This document shows, piece after piece, positions 1 to 10,701 of a DNA stretch of 27,278 nt. The stretch lies in NCBI GenBank assembly GCA_905221605.1, contig CAJNDS010001235.1, positions 1 to 27,278 of the forward strand. The letters run 5' to 3'. Source of the stretch: Symbiodinium natans (lineage: Eukaryota; Sar; Dinophyceae; Suessiales; Symbiodiniaceae). A model generated the notes under the pieces. It saw only the letters and a program-made list of their open reading frames with translations, was not told the origin of the DNA and made no database searches. Each line of letters begins with the position of its first letter. Positions within the stretch are counted from its first letter, which is position 1. The position numbers and the translations under genes were made by a program.

Positions 1-3000
1 AGAGAGAGAGAGTGAGTCCAGAGCACACGTGCCAGAACCCCGCTGGGTCCCCGGCTCTCGGAGGAGCTTGGCCCGCCACTTCAAGAGCTGTGCGAGGTCC
101 GCTTTGCCCAGCACCTCTCTAAGTGGAGATCTCTGAGAGGGGCATCACTTTGCCCTCCCTTCAAAAGCGCGTCGATTCAACACTTCTTTCATTCTGCTTC
201 ATACGGCTTCAGAAGTTGCTTCTCGATCTCTTTTTAGGGAGGGCCTTGAGGTCATCGCAGAAGTCACGGATGTCTTGGGTGGTTAGCCTCCACAGAACAG
301 GCCAAGAATTCCACCTGCCCTTGACAGCATCTCAGCACTATCTCAGCCCATCTCCGCGCACATCTCCGCACATCTGGGCCCGTGGGCGGGTGGCTTCGGA
401 GGGGCTCCGAGCCAGCAGCCTCGCAACAAGCCAGGCATGTCTCTGACGCTTTGTCCCCGATTCTCTGTCACGGCGTTCACCGCCGTCCTCGAGGTTGAGC
501 TTATGGGCTTTGATCAGGATCTCTGCCTTTGCTCAGCACGGGACAAGAAGGAACGAGCAAGAAGAAGCAAAGCCCGAGCACCGCTGTCAATAAGTTTTTC
601 TGTGGTCGGGGCCGGGTTTTCGGCTGCAATGAAGTCGTGAGCTGGGACCACGCGATTGTCGTCGCCCTTTGCGCGGCACGGTGCGTCCAGCAGAGAATCG
701 GATGGCCCCCACACGACTCACGCCTCCTCATAACCACCCCGATGCTTCCTGCAGGAGAGTATACATGCGCCGTGGCACAGTGTGAATCCGTAGGAGAAGG
801 TTGCGGAGACCTCACGAGGCCATGCGGGTACTCTGAGGCTGGGGCTTCTTCAGTTGCTTGAAGTACTCCGTCAAGGAGGCCCCAGGCTTCTTGACTCCTG
901 AAACTTCCCAACTGCAAGGCGTTTTCAAGGACCGGGCTCTCAGCTCAGCCTTCATCCTTGGGAAGTGGCTCAAGGTTCTCCATGAACACCCACCTCGGAC
1001 ACAAACTCCACTCTGCATCCCGCTGCATCTTCAAACCTAAAATTTTTGCAAGGCAAAGAAGAAGAAAACGAGAGGCCGGCTTCGTGTCGAAGAAGCGCGG
1101 ATCGATTTTCCCGGCTTTAAAGCCTGGGGGAAGATGCGCCGCCGATCATCGCCAAAACAACCCATGTCCGCCAAGAGTTTTCGGAAGTGCAAGGGTCCTC
1201 AAGGGCCTCAAGGGCCTCAAGGGCCTCAAGGGCCTCAAGGGCCTCAAGGGCCTCAAGGGCATCTGAGCCGCAGGCCGATGCAGAGCACGAAGATCTCTGC
1301 TGAGACGTTTCGTGACGCTGTCGGCTTCGTGGCATCTACCTGCTAGGGACCGACTGACTGCGAGAGGAGCTAGCGGCACTGCACTTCATGTGCCTTGTTG
1401 AAGAGCTGGTTGAACACCCAAAGCAAGGAATTGTAGTCGGACGACCGAAAGACCTGCGCTGTGCGCTGCAAACTCTGTGACTACTTAGAAGTCTCAGAAG
1501 ACACTATGAGGCTAAGTAGTCAAAGAAGGGCTAGGAAAGAGTGGCAAGAATCCGCTATTCTGTCCCAGGAGCTGCTGTGTGACGCATTCTCGCACATGTT
1601 ATGTGTGTGCAGCGCTTTTAGTGGAGCGAACCCCCCCCCCGGCTCCTCCCCCCGCCCCCACGCCCCCGACCCCGCGTAGTTTCAATCTCCAGCGGCGGCC
1701 CAGTCATCGCAATCAGGTCCCACAAACCTGTGCAAAACACCTACCATGCGTGAGGAAAGAAGGACCGCAGCTAGTCCAGCTGCATACTTACAGATTCTTC
1801 ACGCAACTGTCGTTCAGCTCCTGGTTCTGTCACGTGGCATCGGCCTGTCATCTGCCAACTGTGCTTTTTCGATTTTGGTTGATTAACATCTCGACGGCAG
1901 CTTTTGCTTAAACATCCCGGCTCTGCGAGCTTCAAAGCCGCATCAAGCCGCATCAAGCCGCACCAGTTGCGTAGCGTGGCGTAACTGGAGAGTTGCGTAA
2001 CTGGAGGGTTGTCGGGCCTCATCACACTACTATTACTTGAAGTGACGAACGTAAAGGAAGTGACTTCGGCCCTCGGCTTCTGCTTCCGATGGTCACCGAC
2101 GCGGCTGACACTAGTTGGCAAAGAACACAGTGACACACTGGGCAGATGTGGTCGAAGCCTTCGTCACAAAGGTTCCGCCGGCTTTCATGAAGTCACCTTG
2201 GAGCAGGAAAGGGAAAGGCATCCAAAAATGCCAGCTGGCAAAGCGGGGCCGTGGCATGCCAGGCGCAGCGAATGCAAAGTAAGCCTTCGAAGGGCACGAG
2301 ATCTCAACGGTTCAACGGTTCTGCCCCTTGCCCCTGTGGTTTCAGCCAGGCGGCTCCGCTTGGCTGAAAGCATCTTTCGACCAAGAGCTGCCTGGCAGCT
2401 TAGCACTCGGAGCACTGCTCCAGACGGTGTCAGCATGTGTCAAAACCACTGAGTCCACTGAGACCACTGAGTCCACTGAGTCCGCTGCCCACGTTCGGCG
2501 CGCCGTCGTGCAAAACCACATCGGCACGGCCACCCTGGAGCTCCTTCCGGATCAGGCTGCGGCACCTCCCAGAGTGCCGGGTGCGATGCTGCCATCGCGT
2601 TTGGGAGCTGTGCGATGCTTGAGACCCGAGCTTCTCTGTGGTGATGTCCGATTGTATGCAAGTCACGCCAGGCATTGGCTTGATAGGAGCCTCGCCACAC
2701 AAGTGCCGAGACTCCGCCATGCGAATGCGAGACGGGGGTCCGCACCAAGTCGATGGCGATGATCTGGGACCCTACCTCAGGGCTGCGCAAGCGGAGGTGC
2801 CGCTTGCGGATTCACTGTGGATGCAGTGGCATTCCACATAAAGGAGATTCTTCCAGGCCCTGGCATCCTTATTCCTCTATGAAAGGCGTTTCTACAGAAA
2901 CTTCTCTCCTGGCAAGGCCTTTATTGAGGACATCCACATCTGGGCGCCCAGCGGGCATGTTCCGCTGCGCGACCTGCGACCAGCCACCAGGAGCTGCGCA

Positions 3001-3455
3001 TAGGTCCAGGCAGACCTAAACATGCAAAAGGAACAGGCTTCAGAACTTCATTCTCCTGTCAGCTGCTCCCGATGCACAAAAATCCTTACCAGCATCCGCT
3101 CTCATCCGCTCAAGATGAGGTCGAGGCTCTGGACTTCGACAAGAAGTCGAACTTCTTTGCCTACACAGTAGGCAATAGGCATATCATGATCTCGGCGCTG
3201 GCAACTGAAGAACGGCCGAGAACCACCACGGCATGCCAGGGGTCCCAGCAAGCTGGATCAGCTTGAAGGCGGATCGCGCCCGATAGCCTTGGTCCTTCGC
3301 CAGGTGATAGAACCTGAAAACAACAGCAACATAAAGGCAAAACAACCCTCAACCTCCAAGTGGCACTGTGCTGCACGTTTGTGCCTCGCACTTTTTGAGC
3401 ACGTGTTGCGCACTTCTCAGCCCTTGACTTGTCAAGGCGGTCTTTGCCCTTCTTC
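1..3455 (-). CDS. SPB1: SPB1/FTSJ3-type rRNA 2'-O-methyltransferase, partial
   Basis: Predicted nucleolar AdoMet-dependent 2'-O-ribose methyltransferase of large-subunit pre-rRNA. Exons read on the minus strand: 3429-3455, 3250-3313, 3128-3160, 2953-3015, 2746-2775, 2632-2690, 2489-2565, 2355-2391, 2250-2284, 2159-2196, 1385-1453, 1276-1339, 1081-1123, 950-993, 821-897, 613-666, 526 onward, 245-287, and 114 to the edge. Joined, they give [27 protein letters not shown] (SAM-binding motif I), [48 protein letters not shown] and [18 protein letters not shown]. This supplies the complete K-D-K-E catalytic tetrad of the FtsJ family. After the domain come [23 protein letters not shown] and [18 protein letters not shown], the region that separates SPB1/FTSJ3 from shorter FtsJ enzymes. 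The first exon is not settled; an ATG at 3511-3513 would give a start resembling [11 protein letters not shown] but needs an unusual short intron. The link between 526 and 287 is also unresolved. Fourteen of 17 resolved donors are GC. Confidence 0.9.
1191..1260. repeat. 9-bp minisatellite (aagggcctc) in an SPB1 intron
   Basis: Six exact copies of aagggcctc with degenerate flanks. The array lies inside the 152-bp intron 1124-1275, between exons whose homology joins cleanly (VLCIG then [11 protein letters not shown]). It is therefore non-coding although all frames are open across it. Confidence 0.9.
1454..2158 (-). other. Long intron of the SPB1-like gene
   Basis: This 705-bp intron separates the exon ending TFVTK from the exon beginning VFRSSDY. 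The donor is GC (2158-2157) and the acceptor AG (1455-1454). It holds a C10 run at 1631-1640, two exact copies of a 10-bp unit catcaagccg at 1941-1960, and a repeated gttgcgtaactggag near 1974-2008. I see no coding motif inside it on either strand. Confidence 0.75.
2448..2484. repeat. 9-bp minisatellite (actgagtcc/acc)
   Basis: About four imperfect copies of a nonamer ending just downstream of the 2489 exon boundary, inside the intron between NVG and SSWSKDAF of the SPB1-like gene. Confidence 0.8.
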
Positions 3456-3513
3456 CTGGCAAACGGACTTGCTCGCCGTTATCCGGTATTGATCGCAAGC
3501 GGGCGATCCCCAT

Positions 3514-4752
3514 ATACGGGCATCCCGTATACGGGGGCATCCTGCAGGCAAAAACCCCGTTACAGGCAGGGGCTGCGTCTTCTTGTTCGGCATGGCTCAC
3601 AGATATGGAAATCACACAGGTGATGTTTGTGGAGTTACTTTGGTGGCTTGGAGTGGAGACATGCAAAATCGACTGCTCTTTATGCAAACAGCTGAAGGAT
3701 GCACAAAAACCTTGGTGACGTGTAATGTCAAGAGCTTTGCTGAGCACCTCCAAGCCCTCAGCTGCCAACGAACTTTGCTAACAGCTGAAAGTGCGACACC
3801 CGCAAACTAACACTCCATGTTTGACAGATACGTAGCTGGGGCGCCACCGCATTTGCAAGCTACAGAAAACTGCTCTCAATGTTGCTCTGAAACCTGCTCA
3901 TTGTGCCACCCAAAAGTTACGTTGCTGGCTGGAGTTGGGATAGGAGATGGGGTTGCGCAGCCTTTTCATGGATGCCTCAGGGATATATCTTCCAGCATGG
4001 ATATGACCACAACAGATACAGACAAGCCGACAAGCGCAAAGACACGCACCGTCTGTCAGATCAGCTAACACATACATTGAAAACACGTTGCAGTTCGCAT
4101 CTGGCTCTACGGGCCTCCGATGCGCCTTCGGGACAACCCGTCTTTGCACATCAGGGACTGATGAAACCTTGAAGCATTTTCTGTGCTTTGGTGTCCGTGG
4201 AGGCTTCCTCTTTCCCCGCTTAGCGGCTTAGCTCCCTGGTCCTTGTACTGGCATAGATGACCCCGCCTAAGGTCCCACAAACATCAACAGCCTCCGATTC
4301 CAGTAATCATGGCTTGCCTGCAACGATCTGATGCACGCATGCACGCTTTTGCCGCTCGTATGGGGCTCCAGCAGAAACTCCGACACGCCATCAGTGGGCC
4401 ATCATGGTCATCATTCTCGAGGAGGTTCATCCGACACATCCGCAGCTGTTAACAGCAGCAGAGGTGCGCACCGGGTGATGCCGAATTGAATTCCAGACTG
4501 TGACACCGTGCGGTTCAAATCACCCAGTCAAGCCTACAGCGTATGGCCGTGTATGGCCGTGTATGGCCGTGTATGGCAGTGTGTGGTGCTGACAGAGACT
4601 CAGAGGGACCTGTCGTGGGCGACTTGCCACCGCACATGCACGTGCACCGATTTGGGCCTGTCGATGAGCCGAAGGCTCTGCTCAGTTCCACGCATTTCCA
4701 CGATACAGATATATGTACATATGCTTCAGCTGCGCTTCCCGAGCTTGTGCTC
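3514..4752. other. Intergenic spacer between MORN gene end and SPB1-like gene start
   Basis: No exon with a recognisable motif was found here on either strand. It contains a short inverted-repeat-like stretch near 3511-3536 (two tatacggg-type elements) and the 10-bp repeat at 4541-4580. It must hold the promoter and trans-splicing acceptor of the SPB1-like gene and the 3' untranslated region of the MORN gene, but I see no TATA-like or polyadenylation element that I would trust. Confidence 0.5.
4541..4580. repeat. 10-bp tandem repeat (gtatggccgt)
   Basis: Three exact copies and one copy with a single change (gtatggcagt). It lies in the spacer just downstream of the inferred stop codon of the MORN gene. 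Confidence 0.9.
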
Positions 4753-7700
4753 TCATGGGGAGTTCAAGAGGTACACCAAGCTAGGCTGGCAAGCAGCCTG
4801 TGTGTGTGAAAGAGGGATAGCGGCTAGCGTCACAGTTCAGGTAACCCCCACCGCTCGGACGATAAAATGCTCTTTCTTGATTTGCAGTCCCAACTTGGAT
4901 AGATGGGGGATCTCATTAGCACGAGACATCACGAGACCTCGGATTTACTCCCACTGCGGCCATCAGCGCTGCGGCACACAATCAAGTGGCTGAGGGGACT
5001 ACAGAGATGAGACTGGCAGGACACCTTTCGCTTCTTCAAACCAGAAAGCCGTGGCCTCCTCCATCCTTGCCGCAAGAAAGAAGCTGCAGCACGAGCTTCT
5101 TGGAATCGAAGTAGTCCACTCGGTTCTTTTTGCCTGCATATGCCCTGAATTTACTTGTGAGCGGATGGCGGTGTGTACAATTGTTCCAGCACAAACAGTG
5201 AGTTCCCAAAGCTGGCCAGTCCAGCCACCTAATCTAAAAAATTTGGCATTCCCTGCCCAACCAATATCCACAAGCACAGTGCGCAGAGCATTTATGTCAT
5301 ACCACCAAACTACGAGCATCCCTCTTGAAACTAAGGAACAAGTCATAACAGCTCAAGGACCTGGACCACGCTGTACACCAGGAGGCAAGTAGTAAGCCTC
5401 CATGGGATCAGGTGGAGTGCGGGAATACTCGAAGTGTTGCACACTTAGCTTGCATATCGCTGTTCCTCCTCACAAGCCAAACGTGACTCAAGAACGAGGG
5501 CTGCGAATCGAGGTACATGGTACGAACCCTCGCTGGCCCGATCCCAGGAGCTGTTAGAGGCTCAGAGAGTCAAGTGATGGAGATGATACGAAGTTACCAA
5601 GTGAGACGCTCTTGATGAAATACGCAGCCGCCCGCCTGTCGTCCCTTCCCCCGTGGACCATGTTCGATCCGCCATCCTTCGGGCCATGCCAAGCAACAGC
5701 TTGGTGCAGGGGCAAAGCCCTAAACACCTTCCAGTAAGCAGCTACCAACAGATGCTGGACCGGGGGATGATGCTCTCCATGATACTGTCGCGTCCTTGGG
5801 CCTCCAGCTTCAGCCACAAAGCTTCCCAGGGCATGGAAACCAGATCCTGAAATTCAATCGGTGAGAAGAGGCCTTAAAGGAGACCCAGACACCAAAGCAC
5901 AAAAAGACAGCAACAGCTTGACATGCTTCACTTGGGCACCAAACCTCAGGCGTCTCCGGCTTCCGAGCCGGTTCCTCACCACCGCCTGCCAAGAGGCATT
6001 ATCAGGGCACTGTTTTGCCCATGTCTTGGCTCACACCCACCTGCTGCGCTGGCAGGACTGTCAGCAGGACCGTCGGCACGACAATCGCCAGGACAGTCGG
6101 CACCATTGTCTATACTGACCTCCAGGTGCATCATCCTCGTCCGGCCATGAGACAGCCTACCTGGGCCTAAGCTCGACATGGCATCCAGAACCTGCTGCGC
6201 CCTTTCCATGGATTCGACTTCTTGATCCATCCATTCTTCCAAGAGTTGAGTGAGCCTGGCAGGCGTCTCTGTCGGAGGCTCCACGCATGAGAGCTTTCCT
6301 ACCACAACTTGTCTGAGACAGGAGCGAAACGGTACTTTCATCATCAGAAATCTCCTCAGAGCAATGGTCAATGCCAGTACCGTTTCAAGGTGTTCCAAGG
6401 TGACTTCCTGTGGCCCAAGCAACTGTCGGGGACTCCCACTGGCCTGGGAAACCCATCCCGGCCGTTCCACACAGCTTCTGTGAGCCGAGAGCTGTTCCGG
6501 CATTCTGGGGCATTGTATCGCATGGTGCGGCAACATTTCTGCAGCCTTGTGCAGCCTTGCTCAGCCTTGTAAGTTGTACTCTAGGCGCCTCATTTTCCAG
6601 TGCATTCGACTGAAGTTCCGGCTTTTGGTGCAACGCTGGGACTTGCCATCAGCAAGCTCAGCTTTGCCGAGCTGCCTCTAGGAGATCTCTACAAGTCTCT
6701 CACTCTGAGGTTGGTTGCACCTCGCCGGTCACCTCGGCTGCAATGGCTGCAGTCCTGATGCCTCTCCGATGTAACCCTGAGCTCCTTTAAGGCGTGGACA
6801 TCGTGGACACTGTGCGCTTCAACGTGCTTCACATCACCTGGCGACGCACTGTCCAAACAGCACGGGAAAGAGCAAAGTGCAGCACACGCGTATCACAAGA
6901 TCTTAAGGAAGCAAAGCACACTTGCAACAAAAAAACAAAGGTGTTCAAAAACCGCTGGTTGTATCCAACTTTTGTGCCTCCACACGCCGACCGTTCTCCC
7001 AGCGCGCCATCTTGACGACACCGTCCTCTCAATCGCTTGAAGATGCTGAAACAAGGAAGTTCTTTTTTCTCGACGCCCAATTCCAGACAGCTGAGAGTCT
7101 CATGCAAAGAGAGTAAGCGGGCGCAGAGAGCCATATGAGAGCCGTATGATCCATATGAGACTGAAAGCCCTCTGAGAGCTCCCGTGACTGTTTTCTCTGA
7201 AGTTTCTCTCTTCCACTTCTCTGTTCCCGGTCCGTTGTCGTGTATTGGCCTAGGCCATGTTGTTTGCCATCCTTCCAGTAGCCCTCGTACCTCAGTTAGC
7301 AACTCTGCATCTTGGGGGACATGTTTCCAGCAAAGGCATCAGCATTCAGGCAACTACCATGGAGTGTCATAATTTTGGGATTCCGCCTGGCAGATTGAAG
7401 AGTGCAACTGCCCAAGTCTGCAATAGCAGTCGCATTCAGTCAAGGTACTTGCGACCATCTGGCCAGCCTCAAGCTACTCTCGGTTACCAAAGCCACTCAT
7501 GCCTACATGCTGCCATAGATTGACGGCACGACATCCTTGGGGCGGAACAGAAAACCCCAAATCCATGCTTTTGGTCGCTGAGGTATTCGCCAGAGTACCT
7601 GTCGAAGATTTTGCACATTCTCTCCCTCTGCCTCTCCTTCACCCACTCCCTCTACCTCTCCCTCTCTTGCGATGTTGTTTCCTCAGTCTCCTATCCCAGT

Positions 7701-10295
7701 CTTAATATTTTTTTCTTTCTTTGTTTCTCTCTTGCTGTGTTTATTCCTTGCAGCCTTTCATGGGCTACGGGGCGGGCATGTTTGCCCACCCTTGTTTCAG
7801 GGCTCACTCTCTTGCTCTCGCTCCCTCCTCTCCCCCCTCTTGTGTTCGGGGGCGCTGTCGTCCACCAGGCCAATCCTGCAAGAAACAAGAGAAGTGCTTC
7901 AGAAGAGGCGGAACCTATGTTCCTGTCACTCTGGAACTGGGCTGGCCACATACTTCCCAACACCATGGATCATCGAGTCCTGCCACAAATATAAAGCAAA
8001 GGATGCAAAGCAGCACCACAATTTGCTGCGAAATCTCTCTTCTCCCATCTTCTTCTCATTGTGAGTGCTGTTACTTGGCATCAAACTGCAAATCCCATAT
8101 TACTTGGTCAAAACCTTAAGGCAACTTCGACTGACTTTTCGACTCTCGTTCTAATGCTCGGTCCGACCACTGCCCTCTGAAGGTGCGGCCATCACAGGCG
8201 ACGTAGAGGCCTCCAAGAACGAAGAGCTCACTTCAAGGGGCAAGGCAAGCCTCATGGAAGAAGCCTTTAGAGAAGACACTCAAAAAACACGCACACACAC
8301 ACACACACACTCTCACTTGCCATAAAAATTGAGCGCTCTATCTATCTCTCTCTCTCTCTCTCTCTCACTCACACACTCTCCCACCTCCCTCTCCATTCCT
8401 CGTTCTGCCTTCCTTCTCTCTGACTCTCGCCCTCCTCTCTTTCCTGCCTGAGCCATCGATGACGTTATCCCGCCAGGCTCCTTGAGACGCAACTTAGGAG
8501 GGAAAAGCAAAGAAAGAACTGAGATAGCCTGGAGCTTAAGAAGCATAAGTCTACTGGACTTCGGCCTTCGTACTTGGAGCCGTCGGTCCAATAGTACACG
8601 CCTGGAAAGCAAGTGTACTGAAACCCAAACAACAAGACACTTACAAATGCAGAGAAAGAGAAAGAGAAAGAGAAAGAGAAAGAGATGAAGAGAACATCTT
8701 AAAGTGACAGCATTCTTCTCCCAAGTCCGGAGCCGAAGCCCTCCTTCTGCCCCTCTTTGAAACTCCCCTGGGAGAAACGGCGGAAAGAATCGAACAACGA
8801 AAAGATCATGCAATGGGCGCTGTTATGCGATGCAGCGCACCATGAATTCGACACGCATCATTGGAACAATTGGAACCACAGCCTCGTAGCGTGCACCTTC
8901 TGCCCACGTCTCCACCCCAAAGCCATCCTAAGCCGGGGGCCAGGCAAGATCCAAAGTCCACAGCACCGAAAGCATCATCCTGCCTGCATGTCCTTCTTCC
9001 AAGTGCCCTCGTAGGTGGTACTCCCCTTGTGGTAGTATTTCCTCGCCGAAACAGGTTCAAGCACTCCTTGCTGCTCACTCAGGTGTACACCAAAGTGGGG
9101 TCCCACATCCACTGGCCATGTTGTCTTGCCACTGCCTTCGCAACCCAGGACTGCTTCCCGTACGTGGATTGCTGTGGCGTTGGCTAGGGCCCGGTGCCCT
9201 ATGTAGATGTCGCCGTCACCTGGCCCAAGAAGGTGAGATGCAGAGTTGGTATTTGGTGATCTGTGTGGTGATTTTGTGTGTGTGTGTGTGTGTTGTGGTC
9301 GGAGAATACAATCCCCTTCTCCGTTAACATTAGCTCACCCTGAAGGCTTTTGCATGTAGATGCGAAATTTTCACGAGATTCCTCGGCCTGCTAGGACTGG
9401 TCCCCCATAAGGCTTCGAAGCCCTGAGGGTATAAACAGGAACGAAACAGCCCTGAAGCCCAAAAGCCCCACATATCCGTCCTGACCCCGTGCCCTGAAGT
9501 CCTGGCATACGCTTTCTATGGCTTTCAGTACCTTTCTATGGCTTTCGAGGGCCGAGGCTGTCGGGTTGAGAGTCTCTGCCGAAGCGGCTGTGGAGGAAGC
9601 GGCCATTTCCCTGCGCTTTGTTGGCCACCCACCTCTAGAGGACTCCCCACAAGGTCTGCTCATTGAGTCTACAAGGCGTCTTCAGAGAGCCCACACGTGT
9701 TCAGGCGCCCCGACTGGCCAAAGAAGCTTGCTCCGTCAGGCCAGGTCTGCTTTCCAATGCCCTCGCGCATGCCATTCTTCCACTGGCCCTGTCAGAGCAG
9801 GGCTCGCGTGCTCGCAAAATAGCCCTGTGCAGAGTGAAGGAACGGCCGAACCGGTCCTTGTAGACGGCTCCTGAGCGAAACCTTAGTCTTGCAGCACACC
9901 GAGCAAAATGCGCCTGTCTCCAGATGCTCCACGTGTCTTCACGTTTCTTCATGCTTCTCTCTGATCTTCGCTAGGAAGCTTAAATGGCTCGCCATCCTTC
10001 ACCGCAGCGCTTGCCTGCGAGAGGTGCCCATGCCGAGAGTCTTCCTTTGATTGGTTTGCGCCTTCATCTCAGACAGCTGCTCCTTCTCTCTGTCGAAATA
10101 ACTCGACTCCTTGAGCGAGGGCTCCTTGAGTGCACAGGGAGACAGAACTTGTGCTTTGCTTTCAGGCTTTCGCTTCTGAGCATTCTCCGTGCGGGAGAGC
10201 TGAACTCTGCCTTGAACATTCAGTTGTCGGATCTCGCTTCTGACATCAGAAGACCACGCTGTCGACGCGTGGGCTGCAGTTGCAGTTGCAGTCAT
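4753..10295 (-). CDS. MORN-repeat protein with unrecognised C-terminal domain
   Basis: MORN repeats usually scaffold membrane-linked or cytoskeletal complexes; no enzyme domain is visible. ATG at 10295 opens a Lys/Glu/Gln-rich stretch of about 93 residues (10015-10295). Repeat exons: 9857-9881, 9715-9788, 9589-9632, 9198-9219, 9103-9135, 8984-9041, 8883-8927, 8734-8767, 8566-8601, 8448-8480, 8158-8210, 7950-7979, 7856-7875, 7549-7598, 7449-7467, 7233-7290, 6986-7025. They encode nine repeats plus a closing half, e.g. GQWKNGMREGIGKQTW, GVYYWTDGSKYEG, YEGYWKDGKQHGLGQY and RWENGRRDVKHVEAHS; phase closes at every join. C-terminal exons: 6721 or 6733 to 6837, 6647-6675, 6161-6407, 5945-5985, 5761-5846, 5598-5719, 5361-5397, 5306-5321, 5197-5228, 5042-5144, 4753-4797. 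These include helix-like TLEHLETVLALTIALRR, LTQLLEEWMDQEVESMERAQ and DYFDSKKLVLQLLSCG, and I recognise no family. The MORN part is firm; the last exons and the stop at 4753-4755 are less so. Confidence 0.85.
8292..8366. repeat. (CA)n and (TC)n microsatellites in a MORN-gene intron
   Basis: A CA run at 8292-8310 and a TC run at 8345-8366 sit between the MORN exons 8158-8210 and 8448-8480. Both are intronic. Confidence 0.95.
8651..8685. repeat. (GAGAAA)n microsatellite in a MORN-gene intron
   Basis: About six copies of a six-base purine repeat lie between exons 8566-8601 and 8734-8767, on a purine/pyrimidine strand-asymmetric tract. Confidence 0.9.
9275..9293. repeat. (TG)n microsatellite
   Basis: A run of TG dinucleotides in the intron between MORN exons 9198-9219 and 9589-9632. 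Confidence 0.9.
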
Positions 10296-10701
10296 CGGGA
10301 ATGTGCACTAGCGCAAACCGAATTCCTAAACCAGCATCCTAGACATGCTACAGAACCTACACTACAGGCTCAGCTTTTCTAGGAGCTGTGCAGCATGCTC
10401 TCGACTCGAGGCATCGATGCACAGCAAATTGCAAGCAGGGGCTGAACATTCCAGAGGTGCTGGGCATCCGCATCCGCGTGCATCACGTGAATTCGGGGAA
10501 GCATTCTCCAACACCCAGATTCTAACACAGCATTGGGAGATTGGGGGATTGCAATCTTCCCACGCGCTCCTCCGGCGCCTCCATGATCTTCCTTACCAAG
10601 GACTGAGGATGACTGAGGATGACTGAGGCACTCAACTGACTGTTTTGCCGACTGCCCTGCGGCTCTGGGGTGCCAGCATCTGGCTGTTTTCCTCAGGATC
10701 C
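10296..10701. other. Spacer between WD40 gene end and MORN gene start
   Basis: About 400 bp between the inferred stop of the WD40 gene and the ATG of the MORN gene. I see a doubled gactgaggat at 10605-10624 and no supported exon. The short distance fits a one-directional gene array in which transcripts are processed by trans-splicing. Confidence 0.5.

Noticed and set aside
960-990. A spliced-leader-like piece (ccttgagccac on the minus strand)
   Set aside because: It lies inside a coding exon of the SPB1-like gene ([10 protein letters not shown]) and lacks the rest of the leader.
2170-3300. A plus-strand gene with exon-like pieces, including [10 protein letters not shown] and [15 protein letters not shown], faintly like a Hint (hedgehog/intein) domain
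   Set aside because: The same DNA on the minus strand spells [30 protein letters not shown] and [11 protein letters not shown] in correct order and phase for an FtsJ methyltransferase. The plus-strand reading is an antisense shadow.
4508-4993. A 161-codon plus-strand open frame
   Set aside because: It begins in a 10-bp repeat, shows no motif, and overlaps the last exon and 3' region of the minus-strand MORN gene.
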